NCBI GenBank assembly: GCA_949155365.1
Contig: CASCUT010000005.1
Span: 29,092-93,091, forward strand
Length of the DNA: 64,000 nucleotides
Source of the DNA: an uncultured Clostridia bacterium
Lineage (GTDB): Bacteria > Bacillota > Clostridia > TANB77 > CAG-508
Reading direction: 5' to 3'
A program made the translations under genes and the position numbers. This document shows, one piece after another, positions 35,690 through 46,984 of this stretch (the first letter of the stretch is position 1; the number at the start of each line of letters is the position of its first letter). The notes beneath the pieces were generated by a model, which was given only the letters and a program-made list of their open reading frames with translations, was not told the DNA's origin and searched no databases.

Positions 35690-38600
35690 TTAGCCAAATA
35701 GGCTCATTTGGTTGCTTTGGCTCATCCCTTTTAGGCAACCAAATTTTTCTAGTAGTTCAACAACGGATTTTCCGATTTTGGAACGAATTTTCATGTCGTC
35801 AATGGACATGAAGTTTCCGTCTTTTTTTGCTTCTTCGATTCCTTCTGCTGCTACTGTTCCAAGTCCAGGGATACTATTTAGTGGTGGACGTATGCTACCA
35901 TCTTCTATTTGGAATTTTGTACTGTGGGATTTGTATAAATCCATTGGTAGGAATGTAATTCCTCTTTCATACATTTCTAAGACCAATTCTAAGATGGCAT
36001 ACATGTTTTTGTCTTTTGTGGTTGCACTGTTTCCCGCTAAATCAATTTCCTTCATTTTGTTTTTTACTTTTTCTTTTCCATAACACATGATTTCACTATC
36101 AAATTCATCTGCACGAATGGTAAAGTAGGCTGCATAATAGGCTACTGGATGGTGTACTTTAAACCATGCAATACGGAAAGCATTGGTTACATAGGCAGCC
36201 GCATGGGCTTTTGGGAACATGTATTTAATTTTTTCGCAAGATTTGATATACCAGTCTGGTACGTCATGCTCTTTCATTAGTGCTACATATTCTGCCCATT
36301 TTTCTTTATCTTTTAAGGCTTTTCCTTTACGTACGGTTTCCATGATTTTGAAGGCTGGGTTTGGTGGTACCCCTTTTTTGATTAGGTATATCATGATGTC
36401 ATCACGACAACAGATTGCCTCGTTTAAGGTTACCGTTCCTTGTTCAATTAAACTTTGAGCATTTCCAAGCCATACGTCAGTTCCATGGGATAAACCAGAA
36501 ATACGAATTAATTCGTCAAAGGTAGTTGGTTTCGTATCTACTAACATTCCTCTTACAAATTTCGTTCCAAATTCTGGTATTCCATAACTTCCTACTTCGC
36601 TTCTAATTTGGTCTGGGTTTACTCCTAATGCCTTTGTTGAACTAAAAATTGACATCGTTTCCTTGTCATCTAATGGTATTTTCGTTGGGTCTATTCCCGT
36701 TAAATCAAATAACATACGTATCATAGTTGGGTCGTCGTGGCCTAGTATATCTAATTTTAGTAAGTTTTGGTCAATCGAGTGATAGTCAAAATGTGTGGTC
36801 ACAATATCTGAGTTTGGGTCATCCGCCGGATGTTGTACTGGTGTAAATTCGTAAATTTCTCTTCCTTTTGGTACTACAATAATTCCTCCTGGATGTTGTC
36901 CTGTGGTTCTTTTAATACCGCGTGCATCCTTGAGAAACCCTGATTACTTCTGCGTTACTAACTGGAACTCCTCTTTCTTCGTAATATTTTTTTACATATC
37001 CATAGGCAGTCTTATCGGCTACGGTTCCTACGGTTCCTGCTTTAAAAGTAGTTCCTTTTCCAAAAATAACTTCGGTATAACGATGTGCTTTTGCTTGGTA
37101 TTCTCCTGAGAAGTTTAAGTCAATATCTGGCTCTTTATCTCCATTAAATCCTAAGAAAGTTTCAAATGGGATGTCAATTCCATCTTTTAACATGGACGTT
37201 CCACATTGTGGACATGCTTTATCTGGAAGGTCAAATCCACATTGATAACCATAATCTGTAAAGTCTGAATATTTACACTCTGGACATCGATAATGTGGTG
37301 GCAATGAATTTACTTCTGTAATTCCTGTCATATTTGCCACAAAAGAGGAACCTACAGAACCACGAGAACCTACGATATAACCATCTTCATTAGATTTCCA
37401 TACTAACTTTTGAGCAATGATATACATTACGGAGAAACCATTTTTAATAATCGAATTTAATTCCTTATCTAACCTTTCTTGTACAATTTCTGGCAACGGA
37501 TCTCCATACAATTCGTGTGCTTTGGTAAAGGCGATATCTTTAATGGTTTGCTCACAACCCTCGATATGTGGTGGACATTTTTCTGGTGAGATAGGACTAA
37601 TTTTTTCGCACATATCGGATACTTTGTTGGTATTGGTTACGACTACTTCATAGGCCTTTTCTTCCCCTAAATATTCAAATTCTTTTAACATCTCTTCGGT
37701 TGTTCTTAAGTATAATGGTGCTTGTTCATCTGCATCCTCATACCCTTGTCCTGCCATTAGAATTCTTCGATAGATTTCATCTTGTGGGTCCATAAAGTGC
37801 ACATCACAAGTAGCTACTACGAGTTTTCCTAGTTTTTCTCCTAAGTCTACTATTTTTTTGTTAATATCTTCGATTGCTCTTACGTCAGGAAGTGTTCCAT
37901 TTCGAACCATATACATGTTATTTCCTGTTGGCTGAATTTCTAAGTAATCATAGTCTTTTGCAATTTCTTCAATTTCGTCATCGTCTTTTCCTGCTACTAT
38001 GGCTCGATATAGTTCTCCTGCTTCACAAGCACTTCCTAAGATAAGTCCTTCGGAATATTTTTTGTAAAGGGATTTTAGAATTCTTGGTTTTTTATAAAAA
38101 TAGTGTAAATGAGAAAGAGATACTAGTTTATATAGATTTTTTAATCCAACATAATCTTTGGCTAAAATAATCGCATGATAACTTGGTAGTTTTTTATAGT
38201 TACTACTGCTATCTTCTAAATTATCAATCTGCTCTAACGTTTCTACTCCTTTTTCTTTTAACATTTCTAGCATTACTTTTAGTACTTTTACTGTTGTGTC
38301 TACATCATCTAGTGCTCTATGGGCTACTTCTACTTTGATTCCTAATTTTTCTGCAATGATTCCTAATTTATATTTCTTAAAATCTGGGAATAGTTCTTTT
38401 GCCAAACGTAAGGTATCCATATAGGTATTTTCTAAACGATATCCTAACTCTTTAGCATTATATTTTAAAAATCCGATATCAAAGTCGGCATTGTGGGCAA
38501 CTAACACGCTATCTCCTATAAAGTCTAGCATTTTAGGAAAAATGGTTTCTATGGTTTCTGCGTCTTTTACCATATCGTCTGTAATATTGGTAACTTCTAC

Positions 38601-40508
38601 TACTTTAGGAGGAATTGGTTTTTCTGGGTTTACAAAACAAGAAAATTCATCAATCACTTCTCCATTTTGCATTTTCATAATTCCAATTTCTGTTATTTTT
38701 TCAGTTCTAAAAGATAAGCCTGTTGTCTCTAAGTCTAATACACAATATGTGGTATCTAGGCTTTGTCCTTTTCCATTCGAAACAATATCACTTTTATCTG
38801 GTACTAGGTAGGCTTCTACTCCATAAATTACTTTCATATCTGGATTATCATATCCTAGCATTTTGTGGGCATCTGGGAAAGATTGTACTACTCCATGATC
38901 AGTAATAGCAATGGATTTCATTCCCCATTTCATAGCACGTTTGATTAAGTCTTTTACTGGTGTTACCCCATCCATTTGGCTCATTTGTGTATGCATATGT
39001 AATTCTACTCTTTTTACTTCTGCATTGTCTTGTCTAATTTCTCTTTTTATTCCAGTTGATGTTAAAATGGTATTGGCCATAATGGTTAATTCATTTGAGA
39101 AAGTATCCATTCCTGCTTTTCCAGAAAGCTTAATTCCTTTTGCTTCTTTTATTTTTCCGATTACTTTTTTGCTATTATCTTTGGTTAAAAATGCTTTACA
39201 AGTCATGGTACTAGTTCCATCATAAATGTCAATGCTAAGTAGAACTTTTCCTCCTTTTAGTTCTCTATCTTCCATGGCAATAACTTCACCATCAATACAT
39301 ACACTTCCAGAATCTACTGTTAAATCTTGTATTTTCACAAGTGGCTCTTTGATTTGTGTACTCATTCCTAATATTAATGGAGAATCGGCATCCTCGGTTG
39401 GAAGTTTTGGGAAGTTATCACCATTTACTTCTAAAATGGTATTGGCCATAATGGTAACATCTCCTGCAAAAGCATCTAATCCTGCTTTTCCTATGGTTTT
39501 AATACCACTTGCATTCCTAATTTTATCTGCCACTTCATTTCCTTCTTCGATGTTCTTCGTAAAAGATTTACAAGTGATAATTCCTGTTCCATCATAGATG
39601 TCATAAATTAACATTCCTTTTCCTGTTTTGGTCTCTCTTGCATCACAAGATACGATTCTTCCTTCAATGGTAATTCTTTTATTTTCTGCAGTAATATCTT
39701 TTATTTTAACTTTATTTTCTTTTGCTTTTGATAGAGTTCCTAAAATGACATTGTTTTCTTCTTCTAACTGTTCTAGTTCTTTTAAATATTCTTCTTCTCC
39801 AATTGGCATATCACCTTCTTCAAATCCAAAATTAGGAGGTGGTAATTCTGCCTCATTGATAGCTGGTGGTACTTCTATTTCCTCTGTTTGATGAACCGTC
39901 GCTTCTTGTTGTACTTCTAAAATCGCTTGTTTTTGCATTTCTTCTGCATATGCTCTTTTTTTCTTAAGAACTTCATCGGAAATATCTTCAATATAGCTTA
40001 CTTTGTATTTTTTTCCATAGATATCCCATAATAAATTTTGCAAAGTCTCATCCATTTTTTTAGCAAGTAAGAATTCCTTTCCTTGTATAGAAAGAAAAAT
40101 AGATATGGCATTTCCGTCTACTGAAATTTTACTATTTTTTAGAATTGCTTTTGTCATAGGATGTTTTTTTGCTATATATTCTATGATATCAAGCCATTCT
40201 TTTTCTATGTTTTTCGAAGCTTCCTCTTGCGTTGTTGTTTCGCATACTTTTTCTAACTCTTCGTCTTCTTTTCGTTCTTTTTCTATTTTAATTTGGATTG
40301 CTTTGATGCCAAAACGAGCCACTAAATATCGCTCAAAAGATTCAATTTGCCTTATTGAAATGATTTTTGGGCTCACTAAAATAAGCTCTAATGAGTTGGT
40401 CTTTTTAAATAAATTAATGGATTTTATTTTTGCTTCTAATAATTCTTTTTGGATCGAACGATAGTCTTTAAATACTTCTTGTACTGCTTTATATTCTTCT
40501 TTCCTCAC
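35690..40508 (-). CDS. polC: DNA polymerase III PolC; +1 frameshift at CGG
   Basis: The replicative Gram-positive polymerase, about 1605 residues if joined. Order: N-terminal domain, two tandem OB-fold repeats (about residues 260-360 and 380-480; most PolCs have one), PHP domain ([14 protein letters not shown]), inserted DEDD exonuclease (VLDLETTG), Zn ribbon ([14 protein letters not shown]), the palm PDIDLNFS, and the C-terminal HhH region ending NQMSLFG. The frame breaks at CGG codon 1197 (36918-36920), two codons before a TAA. Skipping the C restores [16 protein letters not shown]. Truncation there would remove the catalytic core, yet the gene is essential. GTG start; last gene of the pyrH block. 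Confidence 0.92.
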
Positions 40509-40544
40509 TTTATTTGCCCCCCAATTATCGCTACTTTCACGAAG

Positions 40545-40567
40545 AACGGACGACTTTTTTAGTCGCC
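40545..40567 (-). terminator. Weak hairpin between coiled-coil gene and polC
   Basis: On the minus strand GGGCGACT pairs with AGTCGTCC around five A bases; no clean T-run follows, so it could attenuate rather than stop transcription into polC. Confidence 0.35.
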
Positions 40568-40598
40568 CCTATTTTCCTTTCTTCTTTTCTCTTTTGTT

Positions 40599-43500
40599 TT
40601 AATACATATCTCCTTCGTCTTCAAAGAAACCTAATATCTGTGTTTTTCCTCTTGGCTTTGATGGTCTTATAATCGTATCTGCGCTTTCTTGCAATGGTAT
40701 CAATTGTTTTTTTATGGTTTGCACTGGTTCTACTTTTGCTGTTGGTGCTTGCTCCCATCGAATGATTTGTGCCGTTTTTGGCTCTTTTCTTTCTTTTGCT
40801 ACTTTTTCTGTTTTTGTTTTACTTACTGCTACTTTGCTTACAGCAGAACTTTGTTTGCTTGTTCCTGTTTTTGGCTTTATTTGTGTTAAGATACTTTTTT
40901 GTAGTGCCTGCATTTTTTTGTCTACTAATGCCTCTACTTTTGTTTGAATCGCTTGTTCTATTTCTTTTGAATGGTTCTTTTCTAGTACTTGGACCGTCTC
41001 TTGTAATTTCTTATTTTCTAATTGTAATTTTTTTATTAATTCTACTTGTTTTTTATTTTTTTCTTGCCATTTTACCATTTGTGCTTTTACATTTTCTTGT
41101 AGTTTCTTATAAATCTGTGCCATTTGTGTGGTCTGTTTTTCCATTTGTGCTTTCATACTAATTACTATTTGCTGGCTATCTTGTTCCTTTTGTACTACTT
41201 GATTTTGTAAAAATTCTAGTTTTTCATTTTGCTTCTCTTGCCATTCTTCTGCTTGCTTTTGCCCTTGTTGTTCTAAAAGTTCTAATTGGCCTTGCCATTC
41301 TTGTTTTATTTGCTCTAATGTTTCTTTTACTTGATCTATTTCTTTTTCATTTTCCGTATTTTCTAGTGCTTGTATTCTCTCTTCTAGTTGTGTTTGCAGT
41401 TTTTTCCCTACTTTTTGTTGCTCTACTTGCCATTTTTCTTGTGTCTTCTGCATTTGATTTACTTTTTCTAGTACATCTGCTTGCATGATTTGAAGCTCTT
41501 CTTCTGCTTTTCCTTGTATTTGCTCTACTTCTTGTAAGATGTCTTCTCTTATGTGGTTAATTCCTATTTGTTGTTTTTTGATACTGTTTTTTAATTTTTG
41601 TAAATATACAAGAATTCCTTCATATCCAGCTTTCCATTGCTTTTCTTTTTCTTTTTGGTTTTGATACGATAACTGTTGTGCTTGGTCTATTCCTTCTATT
41701 TCATTCCTCATTTGGTAGTCCATTTCTTCTAGCCTTTTATTCGTTTCTTCCCCCTGTAATTCTTGTCTTTGTTTTACTTCTTCTATCTGTGCATGTAATT
41801 TGTTTCGTATTTGAACCACTATATTTTTATATTCTTTGGCTTGTCTTACTTGATTTTCTTTTTGTTCTTCTTGTTTTGCTTGCCATCTCTCTTGTTCTTT
41901 TTGTAATTCTAGTTCTAATCCTTCTCTTACTGTTTCTAAATCGTTTCTTATTCCTTCTATTTCCTTGGCATTTTCCTGTTCTATTTGTTTTTGACTGTCT
42001 TCTATTGTTTTATTTTCTTGTCTTAATTCTTCTACTATGCTGTCTATGTTTTCTATTAACGTGGTTAATTTCTCTTGCATAATTTCTTCTTGATTGGTTT
42101 CAAATGCCTGTTGTCTGTCTTCGAATTCTTCTTTGAAAGTTTGTAATTTTACTTCTATTGTCTCACTTTTTCGGTTTAGTTGCTTTTGTCTATTTTCTAT
42201 TATTTGAATGGCTTCTAGATTTTCTTGATTTAATTCTTGTTTGATAGTTTCTATTTTCGTTTCGATTGTCTCAATAGCTTTTTCATTTTCTTCTCTTACT
42301 TGTTCTTGTCTATTTTGCATTATTTGAATGGCTTCTTTTTGCTGTTTTTCTATTCTTTGTCCTTGTTGTCTTACTTCTTCTTCTTTTTGTTTCAGCACTT
42401 CTTCTACTTGTTTTTGTCTTTGATTTGCTATTTTTTCCTGTTCTACCTGCCAGATTTCTTGCCTTTTTTCAAATTCGTCTTTGACAGTTTCTATTTCTAT
42501 TTCGATTGCTTCAATGGCTTTCTCATTTTTTTCTTTTCCTTGTTTTTGCCTATTTTCTATTATTTGAATGGCTTCTCTATTGGCTTGATTTGCTTCCTTT
42601 TGTTGGTTTTCTATTCTTTGTGTTTCTTGTCTTAATGCTTCTTCTTTTTGGTTAAGTGTTTCTTCTAGTTCTTTTTGCCTTTGATTTGCTATTTCTTCCT
42701 GTTCTACCTGCCACATTTCTTGCCTTTTTCCGAATTCTTCTTTGACAGTTTCTAATTTTGTTTCGATTGTTTCAATGGCTTTCTCATTTTCTTCTTTTAC
42801 TTGTTTTTGTCTATTTTCTATTATTTGAATGGCTTCTCTATTTGCTTGAGTTGCCTCTTTTTGCTGGTTTTCTATTCTTTGTGTTTCTTGTCTTAATGCT
42901 TCTTCTTTTTGGTTAAGTGTTTCTTCTAGTTCTTTTTGCCTTTGATTTGCTATTTCTTCTTGTTCTACCTGCCACATTTCTTGCTTTTTTCCGAATTCTT
43001 CTTTGGCAGTTTCTAATTTTGTTTCGATTGTTTCAATGGCTTTCTCATTTTCTTCTTTTCCTTGTTTTTGTGTATTTTCCATTATTTGAATGGCTTCTCT
43101 ATTTGCTTGCGTTGCCTCTTTTTGCTGGTTTTCTATTCTTTGTGTTTCTTGTCTTAATGCTTCTTCTTTTTGGTTAAGTGTTTCTTCTAGTTCTTTTTGC
43201 CTTTGATTTGCTATTTCTTCCTGTTCTACCTGCCACATTTCTTGTCTTTTCTCGAATTCTTCTTTGACAGTTTCTAAATTTGTTTGTATTGTTTTAATGG
43301 CTTTATTGCTTTCTTCTTTTAATTCTTCTTGTCTTTTTTCTACACTTTGAAGTGCTTCTTCATTTGTTTTATTTACTTCTTCTTGTTGATTTTTTATTGT
43401 TTGACTTTCTTGTCTTAGCTCTTCTGCTATTTTATTTATTGTCTCTTGCACAGTTGCCATTTTTTCTTGAATACTCTGTTCTTGCCTTGTCTCAAATATT

Positions 43501-44834
43501 TCCTGTGTTTGTACTAGTTCTTGCTGAATGGTTTGTAACTTATTTCTTAGTATTTCTATTGCTTTTCTATTTTCTTGGTCTGCTTCTTTTTGTTTTTCTC
43601 GTAATGCTTGATTTGCTTTTTTTAATTCTTCAATTGTTTTTTTCGTAATCTTTTCTATTCTTACTATATCTTTTTCATAACTTTTTTCTTGCTCTGCTAC
43701 AAATTTTTCTTGTCTTTTTTCTAGTTCTTCCCTTGCTATTTCTAACTGATTTGCAACTTCTTCTAGTGCTTGTCTCTTCTCTTCGTAGGCTTGTTCTTGT
43801 TTGCCTTCAAATGCTTGTTGTCTTCTTTGTAACTCCTCTTTGGCAATCTCTAATTTGTTTTTTGCTATTTCCAGTTCTTTTCTACTTTCTTGATAGGCTT
43901 GCATTTGTTTTTCTTCAAATTCTTGTTGTCTTTGCCTTATTTCTTCTTTGTTTGTATTTACTTCTTGGGAAATCGTTTCTATTGCATTTTTATGATTTTC
44001 TTCTTGTCCTTTTTGATAATCTTCCTGTATCTTTTTGATTTCTTCCTGATTTCTTTTTAATGTTTCTTCTACTCTTTCTACTTGCTCTTGATATGCCTTT
44101 TCTTGCTTTTCTCGAAATGCCTGTCCTTCTTCTTCTAATTCGATTCGACTAATCTCTAATGCATTTTGAATTGTAGATAGAGCCTTTTCTAGTTCTTCTT
44201 CTTGCTTGTTTCGTAGATAAAGAATTTCATTTTTCTGTTCTTCTTTTAAGCTTTCTTTTTGTTCTTCTAACTCTTGTCTTCCTTGTTCTATCTTTTCTAA
44301 TACATTTTTAGCATAGGTTTCATACTCTTTTTTGTTTTCTGCCATTTGCTTTTCTTGTTTTGCCTGTAATAGCTTATTCCTATCTTCTAGTTCGGTCTCT
44401 TTTTGAAGAAACTTTTGGTCTAATTGTGCTTCTCTTTTTTGCCATTCTGTTTCATTTTCTTCGGTCTGTTTTGCCTGTTTTTGCCTTAATTCTTTTTTCG
44501 CTATATCGATTTGTTCTTTTTTCTCTTCTATTTCTTCTTCTAGCTTTACTAAGGCCGAATTAAATTGACCCATCAAATGTTCCATTTGTTTGTCTTGTTG
44601 TTCTTTGTTTTCTTTTACTTTTGCTTCTTGCTGTTTTTCACTTAATTTTAAGGCATCTTGCATCTCTTGCAAACTCATGTTAAATTGATCGATTATATTT
44701 TTTATTTCTTTATTTATTTTTTTATTGTTTTTTTCTACCTCTTGTTTGGTTATTTGCTCTTTTTCTAGTTGTTCTATTTTCTCTTCTATTTGTGCTAAAC
44801 TTTTCTTCTTCTCTTCTTGCTTTTCTTCTCCCAT
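40599..44834 (-). CDS. Giant coiled-coil protein between rseP and polC
   Basis: A 1411-residue protein that is almost entirely coiled coil (Glu, Gln, Lys, Arg, Ala-rich), with no signal peptide or membrane segment. Its middle holds near-identical 87-residue repeats (unit containing EEFGKRQEMWQVEQEEIANQ). A short non-coiled, Lys/Ser/Thr-rich C terminus (about 1310-1411) ends with KTQILGFFEDEGDMY and could be a binding tail. No family recognised. Filament-like, cytoskeletal or chromosome-organising roles are conceivable. Position in a core operon where relatives have dxr or proS suggests a lineage-specific insertion. There are no CGG codons. Confidence 0.8.
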   Translation of the reverse strand: MGEEKQEEKKKSLAQIEEKIEQLEKEQITKQEVEKNNKKINKEIKNIIDQFNMSLQEMQDALKLSEKQQEAKVKENKEQQDKQMEHLMGQFNSALVKLEEEIEEKKEQIDIAKKELRQKQAKQTEENETEWQKREAQLDQKFLQKETELEDRNKLLQAKQEKQMAENKKEYETYAKNVLEKIEQGRQELEEQKESLKEEQKNEILYLRNKQEEELEKALSTIQNALEISRIELEEEGQAFREKQEKAYQEQVERVEETLKRNQEEIKKIQEDYQKGQEENHKNAIETISQEVNTNKEEIRQRQQEFEEKQMQAYQESRKELEIAKNKLEIAKEELQRRQQAFEGKQEQAYEEKRQALEEVANQLEIAREELEKRQEKFVAEQEKSYEKDIVRIEKITKKTIEELKKANQALREKQKEADQENRKAIEILRNKLQTIQQELVQTQEIFETRQEQSIQEKMATVQETINKIAEELRQESQTIKNQQEEVNKTNEEALQSVEKRQEELKEESNKAIKTIQTNLETVKEEFEKRQEMWQVEQEEIANQRQKELEETLNQKEEALRQETQRIENQQKEATQANREAIQIMENTQKQGKEENEKAIETIETKLETAKEEFGKKQEMWQVEQEEIANQRQKELEETLNQKEEALRQETQRIENQQKEATQANREAIQIIENRQKQVKEENEKAIETIETKLETVKEEFGKRQEMWQVEQEEIANQRQKELEETLNQKEEALRQETQRIENQQKEANQANREAIQIIENRQKQGKEKNEKAIEAIEIEIETVKDEFEKRQEIWQVEQEKIANQRQKQVEEVLKQKEEEVRQQGQRIEKQQKEAIQIMQNRQEQVREENEKAIETIETKIETIKQELNQENLEAIQIIENRQKQLNRKSETIEVKLQTFKEEFEDRQQAFETNQEEIMQEKLTTLIENIDSIVEELRQENKTIEDSQKQIEQENAKEIEGIRNDLETVREGLELELQKEQERWQAKQEEQKENQVRQAKEYKNIVVQIRNKLHAQIEEVKQRQELQGEETNKRLEEMDYQMRNEIEGIDQAQQLSYQNQKEKEKQWKAGYEGILVYLQKLKNSIKKQQIGINHIREDILQEVEQIQGKAEEELQIMQADVLEKVNQMQKTQEKWQVEQQKVGKKLQTQLEERIQALENTENEKEIDQVKETLEQIKQEWQGQLELLEQQGQKQAEEWQEKQNEKLEFLQNQVVQKEQDSQQIVISMKAQMEKQTTQMAQIYKKLQENVKAQMVKWQEKNKKQVELIKKLQLENKKLQETVQVLEKNHSKEIEQAIQTKVEALVDKKMQALQKSILTQIKPKTGTSKQSSAVSKVAVSKTKTEKVAKERKEPKTAQIIRWEQAPTAKVEPVQTIKKQLIPLQESADTIIRPSKPRGKTQILGFFEDEGDMY
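42420..43290 (-). repeat. 261-bp tandem repeats inside the coiled-coil gene
   Basis: Near-identical units repeat at 261-bp spacing. The phrase TCTTCTAGTTCTTTTTGCC recurs at about 42661, 42922 and 43183 on the plus strand, with diverged copies on both sides. Each unit encodes 87 residues, so copy number can change without a frameshift. Confidence 0.85.
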
Positions 44835-44857
44835 TTGTACTCTTCTCCTTATTCTTT

Positions 44858-46114
44858 CTATAACATTCTTACAATATCATGATACGTAATATAAAAAGAT
44901 AATGTAATTAAAAAGGCAAAACCGATTAATTGAAGATTTATTTCTGCTTTTTCACTTAGTTTTTTCCTTCTTATCGCTTCTATTATTAATAGTAAAACTT
45001 TTCCTCCATCTAATGCTGGAATAGGAAGTAAATTAGTTACTCCTAACGATAATGAAATTAATGCTAGAATATTAACAAAATCTGCTACTTTATTTGTTTT
45101 GGCTACTACTTCTGAAATTCCTACTGGTCCCATAAATTGGTCTACTCGTACTTTTCCTGTAAATAGCATTTTTAGATTATCAAAAATAGATAAAGTAAAG
45201 TCTCTTGTTTCATAAAAGGCATAATATAAATGATTTGAAATTGTATTTTCTGCTTTTGCAAAATAAATTCCTAAATAATATTGATATGCTTTTTCTGGCT
45301 CTAGTGTTATTTCTAGTTCTTCATTTCCTCTTTTTATTGTAAAAATAAGACTACTACCTTCTTCTTTTTGAATCATTTCTATAATTTGGGTTTGATTGTT
45401 TACTTCTTTACCATTTATTTTTAGAATTTCATCATTTGCTTTTATTCCTTGCTTTTCTGCACTACTTCCTGCACCTACTGTAATAATTTTGTTTGATTGT
45501 CCAGATGCTTTTAGATAAATTCCTGTGTCACGATATTCTTTTGCCGTTGGTTTTAAAGAAAGTTCTTGCTTTTTTCCATTTCGTTCTATGGTAAGTTGTA
45601 ATTCTTTTCCTTCTGTTTTTTCTATCACCTTATCTATGTCTTGTTTTGTGTGCATCGTTTTTCCATCTACTTTTACAATTTTATCTCCTGTCTGTAGACC
45701 TGCTATTTCTGCACCATATTCTGGAATGACAGAGTCTACTACTAATGAAGTGTGGTTTCCTACTCCTATCATTAATGCAAAATAAACAATAAGAGCAAAT
45801 ACAATGTTGACAAGTCCTCCTGCTAAAACAATAGCCATTCGTTTTGGAATGCTTGCTTCACTAAAAGAACCCTCTTTTTTTGAGCGTTCTTCTTCTCCTT
45901 CTAAATTTACAAAGCCTCCTAAAGGTATTAGTCTTACTGTATATTTTGTTTGTTTTCCTTGTTTTTTCCAGATAACTGGCCCAAAGCCTATTGAGAACTC
46001 ATTTACACTTACTTTGCAAAGTCTTGCTACAAAGAAATGACCTCCTTCATGGATTAAAATTAGGAATCCTAATACAAAAATTATTTTTAAAGCACTTATG
46101 AAAAAAGTAATCAA
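44858..46114 (-). CDS. rseP: Site-2 metalloprotease RseP
   Basis: A 418-residue intramembrane zinc protease (RasP/YluC type). The first helix carries HEGGH (about residue 22-26), and the C-terminal LLPIPALDGG supplies the third metal ligand. Two PDZ domains lie between (about 125-200 and 205-280). It cleaves anti-sigma factors and leftover signal peptides in the membrane. It is in its usual place after cdsA, though dxr, which often separates them, is missing here. Confidence 0.93.
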   Translation of the reverse strand: MITFFISALKIIFVLGFLILIHEGGHFFVARLCKVSVNEFSIGFGPVIWKKQGKQTKYTVRLIPLGGFVNLEGEEERSKKEGSFSEASIPKRMAIVLAGGLVNIVFALIVYFALMIGVGNHTSLVVDSVIPEYGAEIAGLQTGDKIVKVDGKTMHTKQDIDKVIEKTEGKELQLTIERNGKKQELSLKPTAKEYRDTGIYLKASGQSNKIITVGAGSSAEKQGIKANDEILKINGKEVNNQTQIIEMIQKEEGSSLIFTIKRGNEELEITLEPEKAYQYYLGIYFAKAENTISNHLYYAFYETRDFTLSIFDNLKMLFTGKVRVDQFMGPVGISEVVAKTNKVADFVNILALISLSLGVTNLLPIPALDGGKVLLLIIEAIRRKKLSEKAEINLQLIGFAFLITLSFYITYHDIVRML

Positions 46115-46161
46115 TGGTTAACCTTCCTTTCGTAATGGAGCTTAGAAGCAGTTTCCAACTT

Positions 46162-46972
46162 CTATATCAACATTAATAGAAAATACGCAAATGGTGCAAT
46201 GAATATAACACTATCAATACGGTCAAGCATGCCACCATGTCCTGGAATTAAGTTGCTAAAGTCTTTGATTCCAGTATAACGTTTGATGCTAGAAGCTGAA
46301 AAGTCTCCTATTTGGCCTACTAGACTTAGTACAATTGCTATTATTATTATATAAGAATACTGAAAATTCATTCCTAAATATTGGTTACATATCCAAGTAT
46401 ATGTTGTCATGAAGAAGATAGCTCCTATTGCTCCTGCAATACATCCTTCAATACTTTTATTCGGACTTATTTTACTAAATTTGTGCTTTCCAAACCTTTT
46501 TCCTATGCAATAGGCAAAAATGTCGGTTCCCCATGCAGCTAAAAATACATACCATACTGTAATTCTTCCATTTGGTGTTTCTCTTATCATAGGAATATAT
46601 AGTAAGAAAATTACAATATAGCAAATTCCAAATAAGGTAATGGCAATATCTTTTATATTATATTTCATATTGGTTGCAATAACTTGAGCAAATAATACTA
46701 AGATGGAAATGGGTATAATGGCGGTAATTGTTTTTACTATGTATTCTTGTGGGATGATATGTATAACGGCAATTAATAGTCCCGCAATATAAGCAATCCA
46801 ACCGTAAATTTTTATTTTGTGTTTGTTCTTTGAAACTATGAAAATACTCGTGCAAACTAAGTATGGCAATGATGCTAACGGCTATATCGACTAAGTATTT
46901 ATTTCCAAATATTAATATAATAGCAACTAATGGAAACCCAACTAGTGCTGAAGCGATCCTTTTAAAGTCCAT
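46162..46972 (-). CDS. cdsA: Phosphatidate cytidylyltransferase; +1 frameshift at CGG
   Basis: Makes CDP-diacylglycerol from phosphatidate and CTP. Two frames (46658-46972 and 46162-46869) join into about 269 residues, the normal CdsA length. The first begins MDFKRIASALVGFPLVAII; the second has membrane helices and the family signature GRFGKHKFSKISPNKSIEG followed by GHGGMLDRIDSV. The switch is at CGG codon 57 (46802-46804, TTA-CGG-TTG); dropping the C gives NLGWIAYIAG in continuous frame. The gene is normally essential. It sits between uppS and rseP in the conserved order. Confidence 0.9.
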
Positions 46973-46984
46973 ATTTTTTCCTTT

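Noticed and set aside
40689..44563. Many long plus-strand ORFs opposite the coiled-coil gene
   Set aside because: They are low-complexity Leu/Phe-rich mirror frames of a Glu/Gln/Lys-rich gene, without ribosome sites or recognisable domains.
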